Of a DNA stretch of 64,000 nucleotides, positions 23,302-36,500 are shown piece by piece. Within the stretch, counting starts at the first letter, position 1, and every line of letters starts with the position of its first letter. Location: contig NC_087070.1 of the NCBI RefSeq assembly GCF_963678635.1, forward strand, positions 33,559,955 to 33,623,954, written 5' to 3'. Origin of the DNA: Symsagittifera roscoffensis. Taxonomy: Eukaryota > Xenacoelomorpha > Acoela > Convolutidae. The notes below the pieces were generated by a model. The model ran no database searches, was not told the DNA's origin, and was given only the letters and a program-made list of their open reading frames with translations. Made by a program: the position numbers and the translations under genes.

Positions 23302-23655
23302 ACGCAAACTTTACCTGAAAAAAATTCAACAAACACACCAGACTACGAATACCAAAATGAGCCATTAAGACAACAAAGACGCTTTGTCGAAGGTGGAGTT
23401 TTCGAGGTAAAGGATTTAGAAACAGCCAAAACTGCAGAGGAGACAAATATTTTAACAAAAACACCATACTGTGAATACCATAGTGAGCCATTGAGACAAC
23501 ACAGACGCTTTGTCGATAGTGGAGATTTTGAGAAAAAGGATTCAGAAAGAGCAGAAAAATTGATCCAATTGCTCAAAAATATTAAAAACAATATTTTACT
23601 TTTCGTGCTGTATTTTTTAGTTACCGCTTGTATAAGTTTTTCTTTTCAGCTTTAA
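23302..23655 (+). CDS. ORF with two 42-residue repeats and a C-terminal membrane segment
   Basis: This frame is open for 117 codons between stops at 23299 and 23653, without an early ATG. It holds two copies, 126 bases apart (starting 23335 and 23461), of a module seen as TPDYEYQNEPLRQQRRFVEG and TPYCEYHSEPLRQHRRFVDS. Conservation is strongest in EY-x2-EPLRQ-x-RRFV. A hydrophobic stretch (NILLFVLYFLVTACISFSF) ends the ORF, so a tail-anchored protein or last exon is conceivable. It directly follows the Artemis-like relic and may be its diverged 3' end or part of another lost gene. I recognise no family. The internal repeat is certain; gene status is doubtful. Confidence 0.3.
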   Translation, partial: TQTLPEKNSTNTPDYEYQNEPLRQQRRFVEGGVFEVKDLETAKTAEETNILTKTPYCEYHSEPLRQHRRFVDSGDFEKKDSERAEKLIQLLKNIKNNILLFVLYFLVTACISFSFQL

Positions 23656-23740
23656 TTAAACGAGGATTCTCAACCCAGTTTTCAGAGGACATTTCATTTC
23701 AGCTTTCAAAAAATACAATCGAGCCGTCCTTTATCTCGTC

Positions 23741-23906
23741 TCAAATGCTGATGAGTGCGATGATAATTTCTGAACCAACTGAACCATCTCATCTCAAATA
23801 CTGATGAGTGCGATGATAATTTCTGAACCAACTGAACCATCTCATCTCAAATACTGATGAGTGCGATGATAATTTCTGAACCATCTCAATTCAAATACTG
23901 ATGAGT
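23741..23906. repeat. 53-bp minisatellite, three units plus one shortened
   Basis: Units start at 23741, 23794 and 23847 (exact 53-base spacing), with a fourth at 23891 lacking about nine bases. Each contains TCAAATACTGATGAGTGCGA and GATAATTTCTGAACC. The CAAATACTGA core is shared with the arrays at 1-660 and 3490-3640. The flanks (23656-23740, 23907-24149) show no gene. Confidence 0.9.
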
Positions 23907-24149
23907 GACTTAACTGCCCCCATTTCAAACATGAATTGCCATTTCCAACCCTGAACAGCCATTTCAAACCCATTTCAAACCAAAACGAAAGATTTGATAT
24001 CCGCATAGTTAACCAATGATTTAAGATGGGTTTGCGAATTCCGCTGACTAATGAATAAGTCCTTTTGCGGTCAAATTGCGCGTTCCTATAGATAATAAAT
24101 CAAATACTCCAACTCTAGCTTTTAATTGTTCATATGCAAGTTCAGTAAT

Positions 24150-24412
24150 AATCAAAAATGCGGAATCCACTTACAACTTGTGGAATCCGCTTACATTTGC
24201 GGATTCAGCATACAAAATTTGCGGATTCCACTTACATTTTGCGTAATCTACTTACAGTTGTGGAATCCAGAATAACTAGCTATGTTTGCTTGTTACGGAA
24301 TCCGCAACAAAACAAATGTGCCAACAACGCTTACGTTACAAAATTTACGTATGCGAAATCCACTGAAATTTTGATTGTGGAATCCATTTACATTTTGGAA
24401 CATATTTTAATA
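24150..24412. repeat. Degenerate TGGAATCCACTTACA repeats
   Basis: Ten or more units with GGAATCC or its complement GGATTCC alternate with CTTACA at 18-30 base spacing. The + strand frame over this stretch is open only because the unit lacks stops. The motif continues into the element half that follows and also occurs near 55770. Confidence 0.6.
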
Positions 24413-24487
24413 CTTGTCTCTGGAATCCAGGAACATACAGACACCATATTGTGCTCCTATCCAGTGCACATTTTGGCCTCGTAATGG
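24413..24487. mobile_element. Half copy of the MITE at 55734-55942
   Basis: The bases from ACTTGTCTCTGGAATCCAGG to GGCCTCGTAATGG match 55862-55938 almost base for base (shared CATACAGACA, GTGCTCCTATCCAGTGCAC). Only the right half with one terminal repeat is present here. Confidence 0.7.
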
Positions 24488-25672
24488 CTGATTTTCAAGA
24501 ATTGTGATTTATTTTGTCTGGCTATTCTCATGATGAAAGAACCAAATGATAGAAAACTTTTAACTAGTGAGAATCGTTGGACATTTCCTTCGGCTAAAAG
24601 TTTTTGCACAATAACGAATTCACTGTTAACTGAAAATGATATGTAGCAGCATAGGAAAGTTTTGCTCTACGATTCATGCAGATATAAAATAAATTTTTTG
24701 TTTTGATTTCAGTTATGAAAAATTTAAAGATTTTTTCCAATAACCACCTCTGATATCACAATTTTTGGAAATTTATGCATCTGCTTCATTTTTAATTGGT
24801 AACTATTATTTTTAACTAATTGGATTTAAAATCGTTTTGAGACTTTTGCGATTTGAAGACTGGTTATTTTAAGTTTGAGCTCAAAACGTCCACAGTTTTC
24901 AGAAGATAATAAAAAAAAACTATCAAAACAGGCTAGTTATCAACTGAAGTTTGTCTGAAAAAAAAACACCCCAAGCAAAATTAATTGGTCGGAACAATAA
25001 AGGCATCGAGCAGAGAAAAAAAATGGACAACTACCGGACAACATTTAAACCTCAAGTGTGAAATTTTGAGTAGTACGAAATTAGTAGGACGATTAGCTTG
25101 CTTCAATTCAATTTGTCTGGAAGGATTATGAAGTGCGGGATAATTTGAATAAATAAATCGCGTTTCACCATTATAAATGTAAATGAAACCTTTTCAAACC
25201 CCCCCCCCCCATACCCCCCCCCCCCCCTCCCCCAAAGAATACAAAAATTAATCGAAGGTAAGAAAAATTTTACATTCGATATCTTCAATGAGTATAACAA
25301 CAAATTTTGGTGAAGACTAATAATTCTACTGCTGAATTTCGACAACTTTCAAAATCTCTTCCTTCTTTTTAAACTCGCTTAGTTTTTTAGCTCGCTTAGA
25401 AAAAATATTAAATATGAAATATAATAGTGCAAAAATATAGTTAGTGCAAAAAACAAAAAATGTTTAGAAAACAACTCGGTTGATGAATTTCTAATAAAAC
25501 TGAGAAAGTATGCCAGCAAACGGTTATCTGGCTGCTGAGCTAGTATCACAAAATGAATGTTTCAGCCACATTAATTTAAATGAAGCAATTACAAATTCAG
25601 CAAAAAAGAAAACAAATTGTCTTTTTTTAACATTTCAACCCTTCTTTATCGACGGTAAAGTTCAATTGGATA
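24488..25672. other. Gene-free AT-rich stretch with C-runs
   Basis: No coding pattern is visible. At 25199-25235 there are two long C-runs broken by ATA and T, giving strong G-quadruplex potential on the minus strand. Confidence 0.5.
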
Positions 25673-26767
25673 CCCGCACTGAAGTTTCTCAGATATAAAT
25701 AGATTATATTGAGAAAATGTTGCGGAAAATGTTGCCATTATAATCGATTATGTGTAACCAATTTAAGCAACATTTTCTAATATAATAGAAAAAAAAAAAT
25801 AGAATATTTTCATGAAGATTATATTGCCTTATAATTCTACTAAAATGTTTTTTATCTCCACATAATCTCAACAAAATCTATTTTTTTCGCCCTGATATCG
25901 CAATAAAATCTATTGTATTCGCCATAAAACTTCCAAAAAATCGCAACAAAAACTATTGCTATCGCCACCATAAAATTGCAGTAAAATCTAGGACCCAAAA
26001 CATCAATTATGTTGTTAAAAAAATGGATTTTATTGTCTGAAAAACTGACTTTTTCTCTTCTTAATTTCATTTTTGGAACTAAATTCGATTATTTTTGCAA
26101 AATATTGCAAATTTTGCGGGAATGCCTCAACGTCATCCCTTCGGCCCCTCAAGCTTTTTAACCCCCCCCCCCCCAAATGAAGGGGTACGGTAAAATGGTG
26201 GGGGTAGTGAACTGGGGGCTTAACTGAGGGTGGGGGGTGTTTAAACTGGGGGGGGGGGGGGGGGAGTTTGTGGTTTAAAAAAAAGTAAAATGAAGTGTTA
26301 AACTGCGATGAATTTAAAAAGAGAGACCAAAAAGTATAGAAATTTTGTTCTGAAATGTAAAATTTTATGAAACGTAATACGTAGCAACTGCACTAAACAT
26401 TAAATAAGAAAACTTTCAATAATATGTAAGTTTCTTGAATAAACCCTCAAAAAAATCCATTATGATCGATTAAAATTGATTATAATGGATTATATTAACA
26501 AAAAAAAATTAGGATTATAATCCAGTTTTAATGGATTATAATCGATTATTTTGTCATTTTATTGCGGACCATATTATGACAATATAATCGATTATGATCC
26601 ATGGGCGCTCGGTGCGTCAATCTATTATAATCTATTATAATTCCAATATAATCGACATAAAATTAAAGTTTTTTAATGGATTTTTTTCTCCATATAATCG
26701 AGTGTTCTACTCTGCGACCACAAAATCGCCAGATACTAGATAATAATCGGAGAAACTTCGGTACGGG
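25673..26767. mobile_element. TA-flanked 1.1-kb non-autonomous DNA element, copy A
   Basis: The left end CCCGCACTGAAGTTTCTC and right end (read inverted) CCCGTACCGAAGTTTCTC form terminal inverted repeats. TA lies immediately outside each end (25671-25672, 26768-26769), as for Tc1/mariner/pogo-type insertion. Both subterminal zones are full of ATTATAATCGATTATAAT-like units. A near-perfect 20-bp inverted repeat (25703-25723 with 25767-25786) lies inside, and C- and G-runs lie at 26162-26174 and 26248-26268. No transposase is seen. Copy B at 28526-29607 has the same size and plan. Confidence 0.75.
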
Positions 26768-26935
26768 TAAAAAACTGCAAGATTGAAATGTTAGCTAAAA
26801 CAAAGTTAAACCGCTGTTGAATAAGACATGTAAATTATTCAGAAAAAACGGAACAAGTCGAAACAATACAACTTTTCTCGACGAAGAAACAGGCATCATT
26901 TTACAACATTTTTACAAAAGACTATTCGATAGAAG

Positions 26936-27135
26936 CCACAAATCGCAACAAGCGATGATTCGCAACAGATAAAATTTGGGCTGAAAACTAACTAACCAAC
27001 GCCTTTTTTGACGGGAGTGGTAATTGGTATGAATTGGTATTTTTACCGCATAATCTACAAATTGCGTATTTATAAATTGAGAGATGCAAAACTTTGCCTG
27101 GATAAATGTTGCCAATCGTCGCTTGTTATGAGTTT
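26936..27135. mobile_element. Possible 200-bp MULE-like MITE
   Basis: AACAAGCGATGATTCGCAAC (about 26947-26966) and, inverted, AACAAGCGACGATTGGCAAC (about 27110-27129) form 20-bp arms with three mismatches. They resemble the ends of the MULE at 34656-36788 (AAGCGACGATTGG). I could not identify a target duplication. Confidence 0.4.
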
Positions 27136-27417
27136 TCCCCTCAACCTCACAGTACTCCATTCCTTTAAATCCCAATAAAATCGCAAAACAAGTCTTCATA
27201 AGGTAATGGCAATATTCGGGGTCCCGATACTAACATTTTGGTTATTATTATTTAAATCACGGCTATTAAGTATCCTCAAAAAGTTTGTAAAACCATTCAT
27301 TAGCCTGACTTTTCTGCTGAGCGTTTAATAACTCAAATTCATATTGCTTTTTTTATCCTAAAAAGGGTAAATTGATGTAATAAAGCCACGCATAAGTTTG
27401 TCAAACGCTGAAAAATA

Positions 27418-27519
27418 TTATAACGTGTAATAATCATTAATTGAAGATCCAAAAACTTTCGAAAATGGGAGAGCAGTTGTCAATAATTGGTGCTTGGGTA
27501 CTTGCTTGTCAACAAATTG
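27418..27519 (-). CDS. POGLUT2/3-like exon 8 (C-terminus)
   Basis: It follows TTTGCTTCTTAG after a 78-nt intron and reads in phase 0 from exon 7 for 33 codons to TAA at 27418-27420. QFVDKQVPKHQ aligns with the family's post-GT90 segment. The end reads NDYYTL, with no KDEL-like tetrapeptide. Either ER retention uses another means or an alternative last exon exists. Confidence 0.6.
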   Translation of the reverse strand, partial: QFVDKQVPKHQLLTTALPFSKVFGSSINDYYTL

Positions 27520-30500
27520 CTAAGAAGCAAAAATCCAAAGAAAAAAAATTTTAGTTCATTTTCAAAAGTTGACTCTCAAAAAAATGAAAGAAATTACCTG
27601 CAACACCCTGTAGTAGTAGCAGTATATCAAGTTGGGCGTCAAGTTGTTCATAACAAACTCCCTCCCTTTCTTCCCAATCTTCTGAGCTGTGACGTCATTA
27701 TCTCTGGCCCAGTCGATCTTGTTCACGAGGTCGGAGAGGTTTGCGTGAAAGGGTATATAATGTGTCCACGGTATGAGTTGGCTGTAGAAATGCTCGTAGT
27801 AATTGGATTCGTGTTTGAAAACAACACTGTTTCCAGCCAACAAAATCGGGAGTCTAAACAGCGAAATTTTTAAACAAAAAATCCCGGTTTAAATCAATTA
27901 AAAAATATCTATCACAAATCGATTGTATGATTACGTCTCAGATGGCATAATTCCCAAATGACATAAAAATGAAAAATTTCCCAAATGGCATAAGTTTCAT
28001 GCAACAGTTGCATTGAAAAAATCGAGATCAATTTGTTCGTGAACAATGTGAGAAAATTAGTCAAATTGTCAATTCAAATGTTGATTGACATTTTATCTTG
28101 AAAAAGTTGTAGAATTTTTTATTAAAAGCAAGAAGCATAAGCTTGCGGTTATTAATAAGCTTCTTGTGGTCATTTTTTTGACAAATTTGTTGCGTAAATT
28201 TGTTTAGAAACAATTAATTCGAAAATCTTGTGCACATGATTTCGTTACTGACAAAATGTTAGAATTAGAAATTGATAGAAAACGTTTAAATTACAATGAA
28301 AACTTGAAATTTATGCTATTTGGGAAAAGTTTTTATTTTTATGCCATTTGGGAGTTATGCCATTTGGGAAGTTACCGATTGTATCTACATTTTTAAGAGA
28401 TACTATGTAAACAAAGACCATTTATTTCATATTTTTCAATTTTTTTCGGAGACAATCATGTTCGTTCACTAACACAATTATAGTCAATCGGCTCAAACTA
28501 GACTTCGTATTCCTGCGATTGTGTACCCCCACTCAGTAAAAAGAAAAAATAAGCGATTATATTATAACTACAATGGTACTTACAGCAAAATTATAATTAA
28601 TTATAAACTCCAGTTTTAAGTGTTTAAAGGACTTAATATCCGTTATAATCCATGATAACATTTTTGGTGACATTTTAATAAATTATAATCAATTATAATT
28701 GATTATCATTTTTCCGAAAACTCTTACATTCTCTTATGATCTATTATATTCTAATAAAATAGATTATAATCCCTTTTTCTATCAAAATATTATTTCACAA
28801 GAAAAATCAATTACAATGGATTATAATTCAGCTATTCTGCATGAAAAAACAGTAAAAATCAGTAACAAGTAAGAAGCAATAAGCCAGAGGCGGATCTAGG
28901 ACTTTCGAGAGGGGTTCTTCTAATCCCTAAAAAAGTTGACTAGATTAATTCCAAGCTCTCCCAAGGCATTTAAAAGACCCTGTTTTTGTCAAATTTATGC
29001 GCTGCAGGCAAAGTTTTGAGAAAGAAACGAGCCAAAAAAGGCGTTTTTAGGCACTTTTTGGAAACATTTGACCAAAAAATTGCTTTTTTTTCGGCGAGCA
29101 CCTCCCTCAAAATTAATATATATTAGGAGCCTTTAAAAAATTTAGGGTCAGTAAGCCAAAAGGATATCTCAAAACGGTGGAGGGGACCTCAAAATAATGG
29201 GGTGGAAATAGGGAGACCTTTTGGGTCGGTAGGGGGTCGAATCCCTTCCTAAATCAGCTGGTGGCTATAAGTAAAAAAGTACAGTTTCTTTTAATTCGGT
29301 AACCAATAGAAAGGCACACGTAAAAAAAACTAAATTAAAACGAAACGAAGCGATGACGTTTGTTGAATAATAATAGAATATAATCCATTATAAGGTATTA
29401 TAATTCAATAAAATTTGAGAAACAAAAATTTCATAAAATAATCGATTATATTTGATTATAATCGATTTTTAATGATTTTTTGTTTCGAAAAATAATAACA
29501 TTATGAGCCATTTTTAATCGATTATTATCAACTCTTTTGGGAACTTATGGACACTGACAATAAAAATCCATTAGAATCTATCAGTTTCTCTTTTTACTGA
29601 GTGCGGGTAGGGTATGTTACTGACCTTCGAATAATCAACTGCCGAACAATTTGAACTGTGAAAAACGTTTCTGTGAAAAGTTGACACAAAGAAGTTTCAT
29701 GAAAAGCAACGCTTCCGTGCTCTTCAATTTTTGCAAATAATTGTTCGAAATTTTATATGAATTTAGGTTTCTCTAGACCTTTTGTGGACTTTTCGAGTAA
29801 ATTTTCTATTCGAGCTATTTATATGCAGAGATTATATGATTTTATAGCCACAAAATAAGCCAAGAAGAACCATAAGAACCTGTTTCTAGAACCAAAACTT
29901 TCCTGTTGTCATATATAAGGCTATCGAATATGGTTCATTTTTTTTCTAAGGATATCTACGTGGTTTGTAATGTTTAATTGATTGTTAATACAAAATGTTT
30001 TTTTAACTACCTTGTTCACCTGCTTATGTTCTACTATACGCTATACGGTAAAACTGCAAAAAACGGCTAAAAAAACCTTTCAACTAAACGAAAATTGATG
30101 TTGCCCGAAAAGTTTATATGAAGGTTGAAACCGTTGAGTAAGAAGAAATCAACCAATTACGCAATCATTTGTTAATAGTGTAACAAGGACAGTCTTTCAG
30201 GAGAAGAGCCCTGAAGAACTCCTGTACGCTAATTTTTGTTGACCGGAAAGATTGTTGTCGACATTTTTAAACATATTATTGTCAATTTGAAAAACAATTT
30301 GTTTTGAAATCATTAAATTTTTTTTTCCTGAAAATATAAGCGTTCATTTGATCTTGAGTAAAAGAAAGAATATCCGCAATACGTTTGCTCTGTATTTTAT
30401 ACAAAGAGACATTCCTTTGCATTTTTGCTTTTTTTCTTTGAAATCCCGTACTGAACTTTTTGTGCCATTTCACGGCTGATCATCCATTTAGAAGGGGAGA

Positions 30501-33500
30501 GAATATTCTCAGGACTGTTCCCCCATTATGTAGGGCTGTTCACAAGTGAGCATACGTATTTTTCTGCAGACCTGGTCGTACCTGGATCTTACAAGATCAG
30601 ACCTGAGTGAGACATGTTTATACCTGTCGCAGACATGTTCATGCCTGCCGCAGACATGATAACGCCTGACTGAAAACTTGACAAATTCAGACTTGATTAC
30701 GTCATCTCAGATCAAGCATATATTTCTCTTATTTATTTATACATTACTCGTGTCCCATATTTGTACTTCGTATCTTGACTAATCGGTCTTTGATGTCAAA
30801 AATTATCACTTTTTCAGATTTTGTTCGAAATGACCTTATCCAAATTTGTAGCCATTTGTAGCTGTACCTTGCTAAGTCAAATTACTTTGATTACTGTTCC
30901 TTTTTCCGTAGCGAAAGTAACGGAATATTTGTGCTCGGTGTGGGGTTTTTTCTTCAGACAAATTTCGACTTTTTAACTAGCCATTTTTGACAAAATTTTA
31001 TCAGATCATTCGAAAGCTTTTACGTTTTATGTTGACAGGAAACAGAGAAAACTATCCACAATCCCCGCTATCAACGACTCCCTGCTTGCCATTACAGAAA
31101 GGGGCATCTACCCACTACAGTAAATTTTTAACCAAAAATTTCATCGATGTCAGAAAATATCTAAAAAAAAACAAAAATTTGATGTAAAGTTTCACATTAT
31201 TAAGCTGAGTTTATGATGTTGTTGGAATTAAACCATTTCTTGAAATATCTTATGATACTGAAGATACCGATTTGAAGCCATTTTTTTTCTATTTTTTTAT
31301 TCTGTTTATTAAAAAAAGAGTGTAGCAAAAACTACCAGTTCAGGCGTTTATGCAGGTGTGAGCATGTTCCGATCAGGTTTGGTCATGTATCCTGCAGGTG
31401 TGGGCATGTTCAGCTCAGGTATGACAATGTATCCTGCAGGTGTGAGCATATTCAGTTCAGGCATGATCAAATATCCTGCAGGTGTGAGCATTTTCGGTTT
31501 AGGCATGATCATGTATCCTGCAGATGTGAGCATGTTTAGTTCAAGTATGATCATGTATCCTGCAGGTGTGAGCATGTTCAGTTCAGGCATGATCATGCAT
31601 GCTGCAGGTGTGAGCATATCTTCAGTTAGCACACCTGATGCAGGTCTGATGCAAGTATGTGCATGCCGAATAAAGACAAGCTGCACATCTGTTACAGACA
31701 TGAATTTTGTACAATTTTACAATTATCAGATATGATTTTGGCCAAAAAGTTCGGTACGGGATTATGCTTAGCTTATCCGTTTTTTTTTCATAAATTGACT
31801 TCAACAATCGTTAACTATATAATCACTGAGAAATTAGGACTTCAATCCAGTGAAGTTTCCAAAGTAAGAAAAAAGTTGCTAATTGCGAAATTTAAAAAAA
31901 AAGTAGTTTTTGTAATTTGTTTGCAACCAGCTATTTGACGATGTGAATGACGAGAGGACCAACCAGTGTTCAAATGCTTGATTTTCAGTTCCGAATTAAT
32001 ATTAAAAGAAAATTTAATATATAACCCCATTAAAACAGTGAATTCGTTACAAGGTACAACAATAAGCACCAAATAAAAATCACAGAGATCCGTTTTAAAA
32101 TGGATAATACTGGTAATGAGACTTTTGAGAAGCAAAAAAATTAAATTGAGTCAAAAGACCACTAATGAAAAATTGAACCTGTAAGCCGCAACGGTTCCGT
32201 CCATATTAATCTGATACTTGAAGTCATGAAATTTATTCATGCTCACTCGTTCCACTTTGCCCAGCTCCTCCTCCTCCCCCGCGCGGCGGAAAAAGAAATA
32301 GTTTGTAAGGCCGGCATCCAACTTGTCTGGATATCTCTTCGCGAGACGAACTAGTTCAAGTCTTTCTTTTCGACTGTCTCTGCCTCGAAAGAATCCTTTT
32401 TCTATTTTTTGCTCCCATTCAGTCAAACTTGACGCAGCAGTCGTTTGCACGTCAACAGACTCTCTGAATTTCAAAACAAAATTGTGAGATAATTGTAATT
32501 TATTATGAAAAGAGATTCATTTCACTAATTTAAACTGCTTTAAATTTTTGAAACTTATAATTTATGGCTGGGAAAAAAATTAAGTTTTGCTGCAGCCGAA
32601 ACCTGGAAAAGTTTTATGAGTTGACTAGGGATTTTGCAGTTTTCAAGATCTTCATCGAATTTCAATTGATGGTTTTGTGTAGCTTTGACAAAATGCAGTA
32701 TTTGTATAAAGTGCAGTATTTGACCTGAATATCTCAGCTTATTTGAAAAAAAAATGATGGTTCGAGTCTTGACCTGAACTTTGCTCGTTGTTTCTGATAG
32801 TCACGCTACATTTTTTAATTTTTTTTGAGGGGGGGAGGGGAAGGGAGACTTTATAAACCAAATAATTCGTACAAAACATATTTTAGAGATCTCTCAATCG
32901 CTTTCAGGAAGACATAAGACATACTCACTGAAGTAATGACGAGTATGTCTTCTTAGTCAAGTCCCAAGTGGGTACACTGATGTCTCGAGTGTCCTTTGAT
33001 CCTCCCCAAGTGAGAATAGCCAGTGGTGACTCATCCACTTTCCGCTTTTCACCAGGCCAATCGCCCAGGTTCATCACAAACTCAGTGTCCTCAAGTTTGA
33101 CCTTGAAAATTTGACCAAACATTTTTATCTTGGTCATAAAACAACAAATTTGCGAGAGCAAGTGAATGTCCCCTCTCAAGCTAGGGGTGGGGAGGTAAAG
33201 ATTGTTCTAAGTTGGAACTTTTAGCCAATCAGAATCGATCCTTTTACATGCAGCACTTGGTCTATCTGGGGGGAGGATGTCTAGTTGATCCGTTTCGTGC
33301 AACAAAATAGCAGTCTAAAATAACAGCCCAAATATGGAACAGAAAATTCTCAAAAAAGCCTCGCAACACTTAATCAGAAACGGAGTTATAACTGGAACCA
33401 AAAAAAAAAACGATGAAGTTGAGAAGTTTAAATTAACGTTTTAGGAGATGAGTTCAGGGTTTAAAAATGTTCCAAACTCATTGACCAGCGTGCATGTAAA

Positions 33501-36500
33501 ACCATGATCTGGGCTTTTAAGTTATTCTACCCAAAATTTGTAACTTTGCGAAGCCATTCTATAAAGCAGAGAACAAATCACAGATCGCACACGATTGGTC
33601 AAAACCAATGCGCTAATTTTTTTGTTACATGATTTCTAACAAAGCCCAACTTGAATCAGATGTGAAGCCGGTCATTTATTCCTCCTGGAGCGTTTTCTGT
33701 TTTTTTTGTGGGTTTGGGCAAACAAAATGACGCACCTTATTGGAAAGGAACTCGATTTTTCTCACGAAACAGTCTACGCGAGTTGGTCATTTTGGCTAAC
33801 TTGTAAATCTAGGTTAAGTTGCGAATATAATATTTCGAGCTGGCGCTGTAATCTGGTTGGCTAACACTAGCCAATCAAATGCAAACAAAAAATTAGGATC
33901 AAATTAGTTTAAAGTGAGGAATAAAAAAGAACCCGTCTTTTCAACATCTATAAAGTAACACAGAAATAGTTTGCGCTCACCTTGCGTAGAAGAGAAAGGA
34001 AAATTTCGTCGCTGAATTTCTTGAAATCTCCGTGTTTTCCATACTGACGCCGGTACAGCTGAAAAGAGACGAATTGAGGCGCTCGAATATATATTGATCA
34101 TGTTGGTGGACCTAATGTTCGCTTTATAACAGATCGGCCAAAAATTTAACGAAAAATCTTGCTACAAAACTTGGGTCTTATTCACTGAAGGGACGAAGGG
34201 GTCTAAAAATAATATCCTCCCATCCATACCCATGGGAAGAGGATGTCAACGTGGTTCTAAGTCGGAATTTTCACTTCATCAGTATCAAGCATTTTGTAAG
34301 CAGAGCTTAGCAATATTAGTTAGAATTAATTGCTGGGGTGGAAGATTTTAACTTGGTCCATCTGGGGGGGGGGGGGGGGGGATTTTAACTCCTAAGTTCC
34401 GTTAAAAAGCGATAAAATGAAACTTGGTCCACCCACATTATCGTTAAATAGTTGAATCATCGCGGCCAGGAGTTTTAAACAATGTTTTAGCAGCTGAAAA
34501 CATTAGCCAAAATTGACGACAATGTAGAGCTTTGTCAAATAATGAACTTGATTTCAAATCACTTGTGAAACTTTATCCAGACAATAAAAATTTCAGTAAA
34601 AAAATTCAACTGAGCAAAAGTTTTTTTACGATCATTTTAGCTAGTAGTTTTAATCCGTGAGGCGACAGTTCGTTGCAAGCGACGATTGGTCGCAAGCGAC
34701 TATTCGCTGAATTTTTAAAGGCAACCATTCGCACCAAGCGTCAATTAGCATCAATTAGCAGCACAAGCGTCAATTAGCATCAATTAGCAGCACAAGCGTC
34801 CAAGCGTCAATTAGCAGCACAAATAACTGCCAATTGGGGGATTGGATCAAGAAACGATGCGAACTGAGCAAACTATTTTGCGCTGGTTGTGGGGAGGTTA
34901 AAATTGCGCTGGTTGTGGGCAATTGCGCTGGTTGAGGAGCGAGCGATAAAAAATTTCAATTTAGCACCTTTTTTAAATTAAATATCAAGTTGAAATGAAT
35001 TAACAGTAGAGATTGGAATAATTTAATGTTACAATGATCAAAAAGAGTTAAAAACACTTTGGTTTTGTTTCATTATAAATCAATATGCTTTACAATTTGT
35101 CATGTGCGAGCGAGGAAAACAGCAGCTTGTCCACGACGGAGAACTATGATTCTAAACCGCCACAACAAAATAACCGATAAATCCAGCTGGCGATGTGCGA
35201 AGAGACTATCCAAAATCTGTTCCCATCATTGCAGATAAAATGGTCAAAAAGTATTCCATGCGGCCCAGAACTAAAACAGTGAGTAAAATGTTCAAAAATT
35301 TTGCAACGTGCGCGAACTTAAATTTTACAAAATAAGACCTTTTTTGCTTTAAAAACATTCAATTAGCATGACCGCAAGGCAAAGGTTTTTTTGAGGGAAA
35401 ACTGACCTCACCCAGTGAAAAAAACATAACCCCTTAAACAAGCTAATTTCTTAAAGACTGGGGGAAAGGAAAAACATCATTGGAGCCTCTCAGGATCATG
35501 TACGTGGCAAACACTGGGAGTATCAGCCTGGATACGGTTTTTAACTTACCTAAGTACAAGTCACTCGCCAGAACTCTTCAGCGACAACGAGCAACTGATT
35601 CCGCTTTGCACTCAAATAAAGACATTGCCGTGCCTTACGAATTGAGCAAGAGTGTGATGGAGATAAATTCCTCCTTTTTGATTCAGGGTCGGATGACAAA
35701 GACCGGTTGTTAGTATTTACCACTGACGAGAGCTTAAAAACTTCTGAAATTAACAGAGTCTGTCATGGAGATGGGAACTTTAAAGCTTTCGTAAACTTTC
35801 ACAAATCATGCTTTATTTAACAACTAAACTGTTCCATTAGATTTCTTTGTTCTTCAAAACAAAGTGAAGATCAATACATTCGAGCCTTCAGACAGTTGAA
35901 AGAAATGAACCCAGGACTTGAGCCCTGGCAGACTGTGGTAGATATTCGGAAGGCTTTAACTAACACTTTTCAGAAGGTTTTCGACCGTTTGAATGTAAAA
36001 AGATGCTTTTTTCATTTCGCACTGACCATTTGGCGCAAAATATGAGAGATTAGACGAGCACCAGTGCATCGAGAAGATAAAAACACACACATGCTTTTAA
36101 GGTCATTCCTTGCTTTTGCTTGACTTTGAAATCGGCCTGACTTCTGTGTGGTCTGAAATTTCCGACCAAAGTGACGAGTCCCCCTACATTGATTACGTCG
36201 ATTACTTTGTATCAACTTGGGTTGGAGCTATCCTCCGAGGACGCAGAGGGGTAGAGCAATTCCCTATTTCACTCTGGAACCAGTTCGAAAACGCAAAAAT
36301 TGGAAAACAGAAAACCAGCAACTCAGTCGAGGGATGGCATATGGGGGTGGGGTGTGCTCATCCCAGATGGGGATGGGGTGTGCTCACCGCACCATTCACA
36401 ATTTTATCCAATTCCTGAGAAAAGAACAAAGTTTGTGGGAGAACAAATAGGCAAGAACAATTGCCGGAGAAAGTACCGGCAAGGTGGTCAAGCCAGATTA

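Noticed and set aside
23335-23586. Shared 126-bp period between the two-repeat ORF and the array exon
   Set aside because: No sequence similarity between the two units; coincidence of length.
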